A DNA stretch of 35,386 bases from Spirochaetota bacterium (GTDB lineage Bacteria; Spirochaetota; UBA12135; COTS27; JAFLEE01), in assembly GCA_017302015.1 (NCBI GenBank), contig JAFLEE010000058.1, positions 1 to 35,386 of the forward strand, given 5' to 3'. The notes below the pieces were generated by a model, which saw only the letters and a program-made list of their open reading frames with translations, searched no databases and was not told the DNA's origin. Of this stretch, positions 8,257 to 16,226 are shown piece after piece. The translations under genes and the position numbers were made by a program. Position 1 is the stretch's first letter. The number at the start of each line of letters is the position of its first letter.

Positions 8257-9108
8257 TCAGGGCACTAAGAAGGAGCGGAGTTCAGCGAGGCGATGGCCGA
8301 GCACCTCCGCATTTTCATCCAAAGACGGGAAAATCAGGACGCTCTGGCCCACGGTGAGGAGGCTCAGTCTCCCGAAAAAAAGCCGCCCGGGGAATTGGGG
8401 CAGGGCCAGGCCGGGCTTCTGCCCCGGGCCCCCAAGGGGCAAGAGGACCGCATGCCCCCTCTGGATCGCCCGGATCGATTCGGGGAGCAGACGGATCCAT
8501 GATGTTAAAACTCGGGAAAGTTCGCGGCGATTGCGCACCCGGTCGGGGCGATGGATCATGACGGAGACCTGGCGATAGGCCGTGGCGAGGGGGTGGACCG
8601 TTTCCGAACGGGGAAGCGCCCCAGAAGGGCCGCGACCGTCCCGAGAAATGTAGAAAGACGGTAGGAATTTCTCAGGCATCCATCGCGCCTGCACCAGAAA
8701 ATGCCGAAACGACCGAGCCCCTTCCGGCAGGTGGTCGAGGCTATCCAAGCCGGAGCCGAGGCGTAGAACCTGGTGGGGGCCCGGCTCCAGGGTCGTGGCG
8801 CCCATGGCGTCGAGTTCATCGACGATTTCCAGGGAGGGCGGAACATCCTGAAGCTCGAACGCGGTGGGCGTCTCGGTGAAGCCGGCCCGCGTAAACAGGG
8901 TGCGCGCGTAGGCAAGCGCTTCTTGGGAGCCTACGCGGTGATGCCGGGGGGTTTGGAGCGCACGAAGACGCCCCCGCAGGTAACGGCGCCAGAGGGGGTG
9001 GTTATAGCCCATCGGCCCACCATCCACCCCGGCGGAAAAATCGAAAGTGCGCACGCCCGAGGCGGTGCGAAACCAGGATCCACCGGCGCGAAGGCTCTCG
9101 TTGGGCAT
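8257..9108 (-). CDS. Class-III-aminotransferase-like protein lacking the PLP-binding core
   Basis: This is a 283-residue protein. Its N-terminus (GSWFRTASGVRTFDF then GYNHPLWRRYL) matches the opening strand and the G-x-NHP turn of class III PLP-dependent aminotransferases. The end (SVLIFPSLDENAEVLGHRL) matches their C-terminal small domain. These enzymes are normally 400-450 residues. Here the segment that should carry the PLP lysine and the cofactor aspartate is replaced by shorter, unrelated-looking sequence, so aminotransferase activity is doubtful. The frame is intact, so this is a remodelled protein rather than a fresh pseudogene. It is 51 nt upstream of the LTD gene on the same strand and is probably the promoter-proximal gene of that operon. 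The start ATG has no Shine-Dalgarno and lies 5 nt after a TATAAT box. Confidence 0.6.
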   Translation of the reverse strand: MPNESLRAGGSWFRTASGVRTFDFSAGVDGGPMGYNHPLWRRYLRGRLRALQTPRHHRVGSQEALAYARTLFTRAGFTETPTAFELQDVPPSLEIVDELDAMGATTLEPGPHQVLRLGSGLDSLDHLPEGARSFRHFLVQARWMPEKFLPSFYISRDGRGPSGALPRSETVHPLATAYRQVSVMIHRPDRVRNRRELSRVLTSWIRLLPESIRAIQRGHAVLLPLGGPGQKPGLALPQFPGRLFFGRLSLLTVGQSVLIFPSLDENAEVLGHRLAELRSFLVP

Positions 9109-9113
9109 CGGAC

Positions 9114-9119
9114 ATTATA
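9114..9119 (-). promoter_or_regulatory. Probable -10 box (TATAAT), leaderless-type placement
   Basis: A perfect TATAAT on the minus strand ends 5 nt before the ATG of the aminotransferase-like gene. A start site 6-7 nt downstream would fall at the start codon, giving an essentially leaderless mRNA. This fits the absence of a ribosome binding site. No good -35 is seen at 16-18 nt. Confidence 0.5.
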
Positions 9120-9128
9120 CTTTCAGGC

Positions 9129-9134
9129 TAAAAT
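9129..9134 (+). promoter_or_regulatory. Possible -10 box (TAAAAT) for the MFS gene
   Basis: TAAAAT lies 8 nt before the proposed TTG start of the transporter. A second candidate, TATACT, is at 9116-9121. Neither has a clear -35, so this is only a suggestion within the short divergent intergenic region 9109-9142. Confidence 0.3.
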
Positions 9135-9142
9135 CCAGGCCC

Positions 9143-10390
9143 TTGGTCCGCTTCCTCTACATCCTCCCCGTCGCCTTCTTCGGATCCCTCGGCTCGACCC
9201 TCTACACCCTCGGCTGCGTGTTTCTCCTCCAGGAACGGTTCCACCTGGATGGGGCGGGGGTGGGGCAATTCGCCGCCGAGTGGGCCCTCGCTTACCTTTT
9301 CGGTTGCCTGGCTCTCTCGCGTTTCCTCGTCAAATTGCGGGTGACTTCGGCGCTCCTCCTCGCGACGGCCTCCCTGGGGCTCCTGTGGGCCGCCCTGGGA
9401 AGGGTGGATGCGCTTTGGACCGCCCATCTCATCAACCTCGGCTGCGGTCTCGTCACCGCGCTCTTCTGGCCGCCCATCATGGGGTGGGTCAGCGCGGGCC
9501 TCGAGGGGCCGAAACTCGGAAGGGGCCTCAGCTGGTACAACCTCTCCTGGAGCGCGGGCACGGTGGCGGGGCCCTTCCTCGCCGGACTTCTTAGCACCCG
9601 GGGCGTCGCCTGGCCCCTTTGGATGAGCACGGGCCTGGGCTTCGCCTGCGTGGCCATCCTGGCGCTCGCACGGTCGAAAAGCATCGACCGCAGCGCCCCG
9701 GCCCCTGGGCCGACGCCAGGGGATGCCTCCGCACCGGAGCAAAATGCCTTCATGCGCTACCTTTGCTGGATCGGGCTCTTCGCCACCCATGTGCTCGTCG
9801 GGGTGATCCTCAACGTCTTCCCGGTTTGGGCCCAGCGCGACCTCGGCTATTCCAAGGTGCTCATCGGCACGATGCTGCTCTTCAGGGCCCTGGTCACCGC
9901 CACCACCTTCTTCCTATCCGGCCGGTTCTCCTTCTGGCACCAGAAGGCCTGGCCGATCTTCGCCCTCGAGGGCCTGCTGGTGGCGACCCTCGCGGCCCTC
10001 GCCCTCGGGCCCTCTTTTCCCGGCCTCTTCGCGGGGCTCCTCTTAGTCGGTTTCACCCTGGCCGCGAGTTATGTCGAGAGCATCTTCCACGGGGTACAAG
10101 GCTCCAAAAACCGCTCGCGGCGGATGGCCATCCACGAATCCCTGCTGACCGCCGGGATCGTCGTCGGCGCTCAGGTCGGGGGCTTTCTCCTCGATCACCG
10201 GGGGATGGCATGGGTCTGGGGGGGATCGGCCCTCCTCATTTCACTGGCGATGGCCGTCCAGGCGCTCTGGGGTGGTTCTTCAAAAAAGAATCGGGCGCAC
10301 GGACCCAAGCCGCCCCGACTCCTTCCGCCTGAACCGGGAGGTTCTCAACCGATCGCGTCGCCGCCCTGTTCGCCGGTGCGGATGCGGTAG
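9143..10390 (+). CDS. MFS-type membrane transporter
   Basis: This is a protein of about 415 residues with roughly 12 hydrophobic helices in two groups of six, split by a Pro/Ala-rich cytoplasmic loop (around [15 protein letters not shown]). This is the major facilitator layout of secondary transporters. A basic segment after helix 8 and the motif [16 protein letters not shown] fit the superfamily. No specific substrate motif is recognised, so drug or metabolite efflux and nutrient uptake are both open. The start is uncertain: TTG 9143 directly precedes the first membrane helix ([14 protein letters not shown]), while an in-frame ATG at 9047 would overlap the divergent gene. The C-terminal tail is long, Pro-rich and probably cytoplasmic. 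The 3' end overlaps that of glnB by 46 nt in opposite orientation. Confidence 0.8.
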   Translation: MVRFLYILPVAFFGSLGSTLYTLGCVFLLQERFHLDGAGVGQFAAEWALAYLFGCLALSRFLVKLRVTSALLLATASLGLLWAALGRVDALWTAHLINLGCGLVTALFWPPIMGWVSAGLEGPKLGRGLSWYNLSWSAGTVAGPFLAGLLSTRGVAWPLWMSTGLGFACVAILALARSKSIDRSAPAPGPTPGDASAPEQNAFMRYLCWIGLFATHVLVGVILNVFPVWAQRDLGYSKVLIGTMLLFRALVTATTFFLSGRFSFWHQKAWPIFALEGLLVATLAALALGPSFPGLFAGLLLVGFTLAASYVESIFHGVQGSKNRSRRMAIHESLLTAGIVVGAQVGGFLLDHRGMAWVWGGSALLISLAMAVQALWGGSSKKNRAHGPKPPRLLPPEPGGSQPIASPPCSPVRMR

Positions 10391-10686
10391 CATTGCTCGA
10401 TGGGCATGACGAAGATCTTCCCGTCGCCGATATTGCCCGTGCGCGCCCCCCGGATGATGGCGTCGACGGTAGCCTGTACGAAATGGTCATTGACGGCCAC
10501 ATCGAGGCGGATTTTCTTCAGGAGGCGGACCTCCTGCATCACCCCGCGGTAATTCTCGGTATAGCCCCCCTGTTGGCCGCAACCGTGGGCGTTCGTCACG
10601 GACATCTTCCGCACATCGACGAGGAAGAGTTCGCGCTTCACATCATCGAGTTTTTCCGGTTGGATATAGGCCGTGATCATCTTCAT
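10345..10686 (-). CDS. glnB: PII signal transduction protein
   Basis: This is a 113-residue protein, the standard PII length. It starts with the typical [17 protein letters not shown] strand and helix. The T-loop ([14 protein letters not shown]) keeps the tyrosine at the position uridylylated in enterobacterial PII. The C-terminal part carries [25 protein letters not shown], which binds ATP/ADP and 2-oxoglutarate. PII trimers sense carbon/nitrogen balance and plug or regulate Amt channels, glutamine synthetase and regulators. It lies 215 nt downstream of amtB on the same strand, so it probably acts on that channel (a GlnK role). GGAAG at good spacing precedes the ATG. glnB versus glnK cannot be decided from sequence alone. 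Confidence 0.93.
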   Translation of the reverse strand: MKMITAYIQPEKLDDVKRELFLVDVRKMSVTNAHGCGQQGGYTENYRGVMQEVRLLKKIRLDVAVNDHFVQATVDAIIRGARTGNIGDGKIFVMPIEQCYRIRTGEQGGDAIG

Positions 10687-10901
10687 CGTTGCTTCCGGGT
10701 GGCGCTGGGTAAGATTGCCGTCATTAGGTTTCGCCCGCTTTTAAACGGATGAGTCGACCGACTGCGCGGTGGGTATGGCGGAAATGGACAGATATCGCGT
10801 CGGCGGCGCCATGAGGCAAGCCAGGCGGCGCCCCGAGGTAAAAGACTGTTCGCAGAGGGAGATCGAATCCTTTCGTTCCATGGAACCCCGCATCCAAACG
10901 T
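10687..10901 (-). other. Intergenic region between amtB and glnB
   Basis: This 215-nt gap between co-oriented genes is long for this genome. It holds a perfect 12-bp palindrome, GTTCCATGGAAC (10875-10886), and two copies of the self-complementary GGCGCC that could pair into a hairpin. I see no U-tract and no convincing -35/-10 pair, so whether glnB has its own promoter is open. A 46-codon frame starting in the palindrome is not convincing. Confidence 0.5.
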
Positions 10902-12134
10902 CTAGTGCTGGTCGAAGATTTGGAAGCCGGAATAGGCCTCCATCCCGTGCTCCGAGAGGTCGAGGCCCCGTAGTTCCTCCACGGGACGGGCGCGGATCCC
11001 GAAGAGCGCTTTGAGGAGGCGCAAGAAGGCCCACATCGAAGCGAAGGCGAAGAGCGCCAGGACCGCGGTTCCGGCGGCTTGGATGAGGATCTGGTGGAAT
11101 CCACCCCCGCGCAGCAGCCCGGCCCCGGGGTGGAGAATCCCCGGCAGGAGGGCCCCGAAGGCCCCGACGATGCCGTGGACGCTGATCGCCCCGGCGGGAT
11201 CATCGATGCGCGCGACCATCTCGATGAAGAGGATCCCGCCGAAGACCAGGGCGCCCGCGCCCATGCCCACGAGGAGCGGGCGCCATCCGCCGAGGGATTC
11301 GGGGCAAGCGCACACGACGACCAGGCCGGCGAGGATCCCGTTGAGGGCGAAGGGCGCGTCGAATTTCCGCGTGGCGAACCAGGCCGGGATCAGCGCCCCG
11401 AAGAAACCCCCGCAGGCGGCGAGGATGGCGACGAGGGCGAGTTGGGCGCTATGGGCGGCGGAGAACGAAGGCTCGAAGCCGCCGAGGAAAAAGGGCCAGC
11501 CGCCGATGAGCAGGAACATGCCGATGCCGGAGAGGGGAAGGTGATGGCCGGGCATGGCGCGCGGCTTTCGGTCAGCCCCATATTTGCCTAAACGGGGCCC
11601 GGCCACGAGGGATGCCGCCAGGGCCATCGCCCCGGCGACCACATGGACCACCGCGGCGCCGCTACGATCGAGGAACCCCCATTTCTGGAGCCAACCGGCG
11701 GCGAGGGGATCGATCGCCGAACCCCAGACCCACTTGAACGAGAGGGGCACGATCAATAGGAAGGCGAAGGCGGCGTAGGCCAGGTGGATGGGGAACCGGA
11801 TCCGCCCCGCCATGGCCCCCAGGGGGATGACGGGCACCAGGAGAAATACCGAAAGCAGGAAAAGGATGCGGGGTAGCTGCGACTCCGGGAAGGCCAGACG
11901 CAGGGAGAAATGCGGCGTACCGAAGACGCCGTGCGCGCTCGGTCCGAAGGCGAGCCCATAGCCGATGGCAAAAAACGCGATGACGCCGATCCCCGCCGTC
12001 GCGAAGGTTTTGAGGAACAGGGCGATGGCGTGGTGCGCCCGGGTGACCCCGGTGATGGAGAGCAAAAAGCCCGCTTGGAGCGAAAAGACCGCGGCGGTCG
12101 TCAGCAGCAGGTACATCGAATCGATGGCCGTCAT
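10902..12134 (-). CDS. amtB: Ammonium transporter (Amt/MEP/Rh family)
   Basis: This is a 410-residue membrane protein with about 11 helices. It carries the family's twin-histidine pore motifs: the first histidine in AAVVHVVAG, after the conserved Asp of FLDRSG, and the second in ISVHGIVGAFG. The helix motif LNGILAGLVVVCACPE is typical, and the cytoplasmic tail RPVEELRGLDLSEHG is the conserved PII-responsive C-terminus. The protein conducts ammonium across the inner membrane and is normally gated by a GlnK/GlnB trimer. The ATG overlaps the clpA stop as ATGA, with AAAGGA about 9 nt upstream, so it is translationally coupled to clpA. This is an unusual neighbour; Amt genes usually pair with glnK only. 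glnB does follow, after a gap. Confidence 0.95.
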   Translation of the reverse strand: MTAIDSMYLLLTTAAVFSLQAGFLLSITGVTRAHHAIALFLKTFATAGIGVIAFFAIGYGLAFGPSAHGVFGTPHFSLRLAFPESQLPRILFLLSVFLLVPVIPLGAMAGRIRFPIHLAYAAFAFLLIVPLSFKWVWGSAIDPLAAGWLQKWGFLDRSGAAVVHVVAGAMALAASLVAGPRLGKYGADRKPRAMPGHHLPLSGIGMFLLIGGWPFFLGGFEPSFSAAHSAQLALVAILAACGGFFGALIPAWFATRKFDAPFALNGILAGLVVVCACPESLGGWRPLLVGMGAGALVFGGILFIEMVARIDDPAGAISVHGIVGAFGALLPGILHPGAGLLRGGGFHQILIQAAGTAVLALFAFASMWAFLRLLKALFGIRARPVEELRGLDLSEHGMEAYSGFQIFDQH

Positions 12135-14428
12135 TTGAGCCCATCCTTTTTCGCGGCCTTCAATTTTTCTTTGGGGAGGACGGGGGCGGGAATGGCCTCC
12201 ACCGCAGCGGGGGGGAGGGCCTCCAGTTTCCATTTGAGTTTCCCGTCTACGACCGTGAAGCGCGCGCGCCCTCCCGCGGAGAGTTCCCCGAAGAGGATGG
12301 CGTCGGTCAACGGCGCTTTGATCTCGCGATCCACGAGGCGGCCCAAGGGCCGGGCGCCGAAGACGCGGTCGAAACCCTTCTCGGCCAGGTAATCGGCCGC
12401 CGCGTCGTCGATCTCGACGGTCACCCGCTTGGGGGCGAGGATCCGGTTGATATCTCGCAGGTGCTTCTCCACGATGCGCCGGATGGCGCTCGCGTCGAGG
12501 AACCGGAACGTCACCACCCCGGTGAGGCGGTTGCGGAACTCGGGGGAGAAGAATTGCTTCACCGCATCGCCGCCGTCGCCGGCCGCGCTCTCGGCGCCGA
12601 AACCGATGCGGTTCCCGGCCATGTCCCGGGCGCCGGCGTTGCTCGTCATCACGAGGAGGGCGTTGCGGAAATCGGCCTTTCGGCCGTTATGGTCGGTCAG
12701 GAAGCCGTAGTCCATGACCTGGAGGAGGATATTGTAGATGTCGGGATGGGCCTTCTCGATCTCGTCGAGGAGCACGATGGCGTGGGGCTCCCGGATGAGC
12801 GCGTCGGAGAGGAGGCCGCCCTGCTCAAAGCCGACATAGCCCGGCGGGGCCCCGATGAGGCGCGAGACGGAGTGCTTCTCCATATACTCGCTCATGTCGA
12901 AACGGTGGATCTTGATGTGGAGGAGGTCGGCGGCCTGGCGGCAGAGCTCCGTCTTGCCCACCCCCGTGGGCCCGTGGAAAAGGAAGGCGCCGATGGGCTT
13001 GGAGGGATCGGCCAGGCCCGCCCGGTGGGTTTTGATGCATGCCGCCATCGCCTCTACCGCCTCGTCTTGGCCGTAGATTCGGGCCTTCAGTTCTTCGGGG
13101 AGTTTCTGGAGGTTGACCGACTCGGCGGCGCTCACGGTCTCCACCGGGAGGCGCGTCATGCGGGAAAGGATGGCTTCCATATCGGCCTTTACGACTTCTC
13201 GCAGGCCTTCGGCGCGGTGGAGCTTCACGAAGGCTCCGCTCTCGTCCATGGCATCGATGGCCTTGTCGGGCTGGAAGCGGTCGGTGAGGTACTTGCCGGT
13301 GAGTTCCACGGCGGTCTTCAGCACGCCCTCCCCGTAATGGACCCCGTGGAAGGCCTCGTACTTGGGCCGCAGCCCCTCGAGGATGGCGGCGGTCTCTTCG
13401 GCCGAGGGTTCGGCCACCTCGATCTTCTGGAACCTTCGGCTCAGGGCGTGGTCTTTTTCGAAATGGTTCTTGTACTCGAGGAAGGTGGTGGACCCGATGC
13501 AGCGAAGCGCCCGGCTTTGGAGGAGCGGTTTCATCATATTGGAGGCGTCGAAGGAACCCCCCTCCACCGCCCCGGCGCGCACGATCGTATGGATCTCGTC
13601 GATGAAGAGGATGGCGTTGGGGGTCTCCTCGAGGCCCTTGAAGACGCCCTTTAGGCGCTCCTCGAAATCGCCCCGGTATCGGGTTCCGGCAAGGAGCGAA
13701 CCGAGGTCGAGGGCGAAGATCTCGCTGGAGGCCAGGGACGGGTGGACCTTTCCCCGGAAGATCTCGAGGGCGAGCCCCTCGATGATGGCCGTCTTTCCGA
13801 CACCCGGGTCGCCGACGAGGATCGGGTTATTCTTCTGGCGGCGGCTTAAGATCTGGATGATCCGCTCGAGTTCGACCGCGCGCCCGACGAGTGGGTCGAT
13901 GAGGCCCTGGGACGCCTTCTTCACCAGGGCGGTGGTGTACTTCTCGAGGGGAGCCTGCTTGGCGCCTTCTTCGTTCGCCTTGCCGCCCCCCGCGTTCTCC
14001 TTCACGACCCCGTGGGAGATGAAGTGCAGGAGATCGATGCGGGAGATGTTCTCCTGCGCCAGCAGGAAGTGGGAGAAGCTATCGGGCTCCTCCATGATCG
14101 AGACGAGGACATCGCCGACGTCGGCTTCATTTCCGCTGGAGCGCAATTTCTGTTGGACGGCCCGGGCCAGCACCCGCTCGAGGGCGGTGGACTGGCGCGG
14201 GGCGAGGGAGACCCCCCGGGGCAGGCGTTCGAGGTTCTTGCCCATGAACGCATCGAGTTCCTCGACCATGGCGGGGATCTTCCCGCCGCAGGCCTCGAGG
14301 ATGCGCCGCCCCTGGTCGTTATAGCAGGCGGCCAGGAGGAGATGCTCGAGGGTCACATACTCGTGGCGCCGCTGGAGCGCCTCGCGGTTGGCCATCTCGA
14401 GGACGAGTTTCACTTCTCGGGTCATCAT
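12131..14428 (-). CDS. clpA: ATP-dependent Clp protease ATP-binding subunit ClpA
   Basis: This is a 765-residue protein. The order is an N-domain (from MTREVKLVLEMANREA, the ClpS-binding double Clp_N repeat), a first AAA+ module with Walker A GDPGVGKT and arginine-rich SRRFQKIEV, and a second AAA+ module with Walker A GPTGVGKT and LIGAPPGYVGFEQGG. An RIGFGAE segment supplies the IGF/L loop that docks on ClpP, so this is ClpA and not ClpB; the long ClpB coiled coil is also absent. It unfolds substrates and feeds them to ClpP, which is not in this window. The start overlaps the clpS stop as ATGA with no separate ribosome binding site, and its own stop overlaps amtB. C-terminal residues after the D2 domain are Lys/Ala/Pro-rich. 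Confidence 0.96.
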   Translation of the reverse strand: MMTREVKLVLEMANREALQRRHEYVTLEHLLLAACYNDQGRRILEACGGKIPAMVEELDAFMGKNLERLPRGVSLAPRQSTALERVLARAVQQKLRSSGNEADVGDVLVSIMEEPDSFSHFLLAQENISRIDLLHFISHGVVKENAGGGKANEEGAKQAPLEKYTTALVKKASQGLIDPLVGRAVELERIIQILSRRQKNNPILVGDPGVGKTAIIEGLALEIFRGKVHPSLASSEIFALDLGSLLAGTRYRGDFEERLKGVFKGLEETPNAILFIDEIHTIVRAGAVEGGSFDASNMMKPLLQSRALRCIGSTTFLEYKNHFEKDHALSRRFQKIEVAEPSAEETAAILEGLRPKYEAFHGVHYGEGVLKTAVELTGKYLTDRFQPDKAIDAMDESGAFVKLHRAEGLREVVKADMEAILSRMTRLPVETVSAAESVNLQKLPEELKARIYGQDEAVEAMAACIKTHRAGLADPSKPIGAFLFHGPTGVGKTELCRQAADLLHIKIHRFDMSEYMEKHSVSRLIGAPPGYVGFEQGGLLSDALIREPHAIVLLDEIEKAHPDIYNILLQVMDYGFLTDHNGRKADFRNALLVMTSNAGARDMAGNRIGFGAESAAGDGGDAVKQFFSPEFRNRLTGVVTFRFLDASAIRRIVEKHLRDINRILAPKRVTVEIDDAAADYLAEKGFDRVFGARPLGRLVDREIKAPLTDAILFGELSAGGRARFTVVDGKLKWKLEALPPAAVEAIPAPVLPKEKLKAAKKDGLK

Positions 14429-14760
14429 AGGGATTCGGGTTCGAAGGTGGCCTTCAGCGGGAAGCCCCGGTCGCGGGCCAGGCGCTCGGTCTCGGCGCAG
14501 CGCGTTTCGGCGATCTCGTGGGTATAGACGCCGACGACTGCCTTCCCGACGGTATGCACAAGCAGCATGAGTTCCACCGCCTGCTGGGCGGATTTCCGGA
14601 AGATCTCCACGAGCACCTCCACCACGAACTCCATGGTGGTGTAATCGTCGTTGTGGAGGATGACCCGGAACATCCGCGGTTTCTCGGCGCGGGTCTCCTG
14701 CCGATCCAAGATCCTCGTCTGGCCCTGTTCATCGCCGGGTTTTTGCTCATCGGGGGCCAT
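14425..14760 (-). CDS. clpS: ClpS, N-degron adaptor of ClpA
   Basis: This is a 111-residue protein. A flexible charged N-terminus of about 28 residues is followed by PRMFRVILHNDDYTTMEFVV, containing the Asn-Asp pair that binds the alpha-amino group of N-end-rule substrates. MLLVHTVGKAVVGVYTHEIAETR carries the conserved His of the pocket and the family signature. ClpS hands proteins with N-terminal Leu, Phe, Trp or Tyr to ClpA. It overlaps clpA by 4 nt. It is driven by a near-consensus promoter with 11 nt between the -10 box and the ATG, so the leader is only about 5 nt and the AAGG before the start is mostly at the very 5' end. The aat gene that creates such N-termini starts the neighbouring operon. 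Confidence 0.96.
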   Translation of the reverse strand: MAPDEQKPGDEQGQTRILDRQETRAEKPRMFRVILHNDDYTTMEFVVEVLVEIFRKSAQQAVELMLLVHTVGKAVVGVYTHEIAETRCAETERLARDRGFPLKATFEPESL

Positions 14761-14771
14761 CGTTTACCTTC

Positions 14772-14800
14772 ATTATATTTGTCTTGGCCGCCATGGTCAA
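14772..14800 (-). promoter_or_regulatory. Sigma-70 type promoter of clpS-clpA-amtB
   Basis: On the minus strand, TTGACC (14800-14795) is followed by a 17-nt spacer and TATAAT (14777-14772). This is the best match to the housekeeping consensus on this strand. The -35 box overlaps the pgeF stop codon, so clpS-clpA-amtB can be transcribed independently of aat-sfsA-pgeF. Predicted transcription starts near 14765, about 5 nt before the clpS ATG. Confidence 0.8.
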
Positions 14801-15507
14801 ACCGACCTCATGGCTCGTAGTTGGATGATATTCCATTGTCGGGTGGAGGCCTCGCGCTCCCGGCGGTAGGATGAAAAACGGTCCGCGTCGCCCACGGTGC
14901 AGGCCCCGATCCATTCCACTTGGTTCCCCGGCACCCCGAGGGCCCTGAATTGGTCCAGGAGCACGCCGGGAAGGTCCAGGAGCCATTTTTCCTGGCCGTC
15001 TTTGGCTGGGGAGGGGCACAGGCGCTCGGGGTAGCCGGCGAAGGCCGTTCTGACCTCCGCTCCTACCTCGAAGCGGGCAGGGGAGATGCAGGGGCCGATG
15101 GCCGCCCGCAAATCGATGGGGCGGCTGCCCCATTCACGCTCCATCCGCACGACCGTATGGCGCACAATCTCTTGGGCCGCGCCGCGCCATCCGGCATGGA
15201 CCGCTGCGACCACCCGGGCGACCGGATCAAAAAGCAGGATGGGGGCGCAATCGGCGGTTCGCACCCCGAGAGCGACCCCGGGAACCGCGGTCACGAGGGC
15301 ATCCGCATCGCCGAGCCAGAATATGGGGTCGCGGGTAGGGGGGGGGGAAATAACCGTCACAATTTCACGTCCATGCACCTGTTTCACCGCGACAACCGGG
15401 CCGGTGAGGAAATCGAATCCCTCGGGCTGCGAAAGGGGCGTTCGAAGGCCGAACCCGTGGGCGATGGGATGGCCGGCGAAGAGGGGGCATTTCAAGTAGG
15501 CGTTCAT
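14797..15507 (-). CDS. pgeF: PgeF/YfiH-type multicopper-oxidase-fold (DUF152, laccase-domain) protein
   Basis: This is a protein of about 236 residues with the full set of family motifs: VKQVHGREIV, RTADCAPILLFDP, VAAVHAGWRGAA, AAIGPCISPARFEVG and a late CTVGDADRFSSYRRE. The conserved His and Cys residues bind zinc or copper. Members have been described as a purine nucleoside phosphorylase/adenosine deaminase (human FAMIN relatives) and as a peptidoglycan-editing factor in E. coli, so the physiological role is not settled. The start is ATG 15507, or a GTG at 15528 whose GTGA overlaps the sfsA stop; a GAGGAA lies between them, 13 nt before the ATG. It is the third gene of aat-sfsA-pgeF. Confidence 0.92.
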   Translation of the reverse strand: MNAYLKCPLFAGHPIAHGFGLRTPLSQPEGFDFLTGPVVAVKQVHGREIVTVISPPPTRDPIFWLGDADALVTAVPGVALGVRTADCAPILLFDPVARVVAAVHAGWRGAAQEIVRHTVVRMEREWGSRPIDLRAAIGPCISPARFEVGAEVRTAFAGYPERLCPSPAKDGQEKWLLDLPGVLLDQFRALGVPGNQVEWIGACTVGDADRFSSYRREREASTRQWNIIQLRAMRSV

Positions 15508-15524
15508 GGCGTACCCGGGGTTCC

Positions 15525-16226
15525 TCACGGAATGATCACGGGCTTTTCAACCCCGTCGACGACGATTTCTTTTTCATCGATACGGCAATGGCCCACGTGG
15601 ATTTCGACCCCGCGCTCAAGGGCTTGGGCGCACAGGCGCGAATACTCCGGGTCGATGGAATCCGCGGGCCGGAAGCCGCGCCCATCCCCGCGCATGAGGA
15701 GGAACCAGAGCACGCCCCGGTCCCCTTCGCGCACGACCCGCATGAGTTCCTCGAGATGCTTCTGCCCGCGAAGCGTGACGGCATCAGGAAATGAATAATG
15801 CCCCCCGTCGTCGAGGAGTGAGACGCTTTTGACTTCGATCCAGGTGCGCCGTCCCGCGGCGTCCATCGCCATGAAATCGGCCCGGCTTTCCCCATAGGGA
15901 ACCTCCGCCTTGATCCCATGGAGACCGGCAAGCGGCGGGAACGCCCCGAGTTCTAGGGTTTCCCGGGCGAGCTGATTGGCGCGGCCCGTGTTCACGACGA
16001 TCCAGGTATTCCCATGGTGGATGAGTTCCCAGGTAAAGGGTAATTTGCGTTTCGCATTCTGGGAAATGGAAAGCCGAACGGGGGCGCCCGGCTCCTGGCA
16101 CTGGCGCATACTGCCGGAATTCGGGCAATGGGCGGTGACCACGCGCCCGTCATCCAAGCGCACATCGGCCAAGAAACGCTTATAGCGTTTCACCAGGGTG
16201 CCGCCGATGAGGCTAGGCCACTTCAC
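15525..16226 (-). CDS. sfsA: SfsA family protein
   Basis: This is a 233-residue protein, the usual SfsA length. Characteristic blocks are KRYKRFLADV near the N-terminus (an OB-like nucleic-acid-binding part), AHCPNSGSM, ESRADF, IEVKSVSL and FPDAVTLRGQKHLEEL. The D-(x)n-ExK arrangement in the last blocks is a restriction-endonuclease-like active-site signature. SfsA was first linked to maltose metabolism regulation in E. coli and is thought to be a DNA-binding or nuclease-fold protein; its role is still unclear. The start is a GTG overlapping the aat stop (GTGA), with AAAGG 7 nt upstream. It is the middle gene of the aat operon. Confidence 0.94.
   Translation of the reverse strand: MKWPSLIGGTLVKRYKRFLADVRLDDGRVVTAHCPNSGSMRQCQEPGAPVRLSISQNAKRKLPFTWELIHHGNTWIVVNTGRANQLARETLELGAFPPLAGLHGIKAEVPYGESRADFMAMDAAGRRTWIEVKSVSLLDDGGHYSFPDAVTLRGQKHLEELMRVVREGDRGVLWFLLMRGDGRGFRPADSIDPEYSRLCAQALERGVEIHVGHCRIDEKEIVVDGVEKPVIIP

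Noticed and set aside
10791-10813. Sigma-54-like GG-N10-GC element upstream of glnB (minus strand TGGCGCCGCCGACGCG)
   Set aside because: The -12 half reads ACGC instead of TTGC and the -24 half is only partly matched; in such GC-rich DNA this is expected by chance.
10741-10880. Small 46-codon frame in the amtB-glnB gap
   Set aside because: There is no clear ribosome binding site, no conserved-looking sequence, and the start lies in the GTTCCATGGAAC palindrome.
12461-13654. Long plus-strand frame opposite clpA
   Set aside because: It lies fully inside clpA and has the same biased composition; no domain or ribosome binding site.
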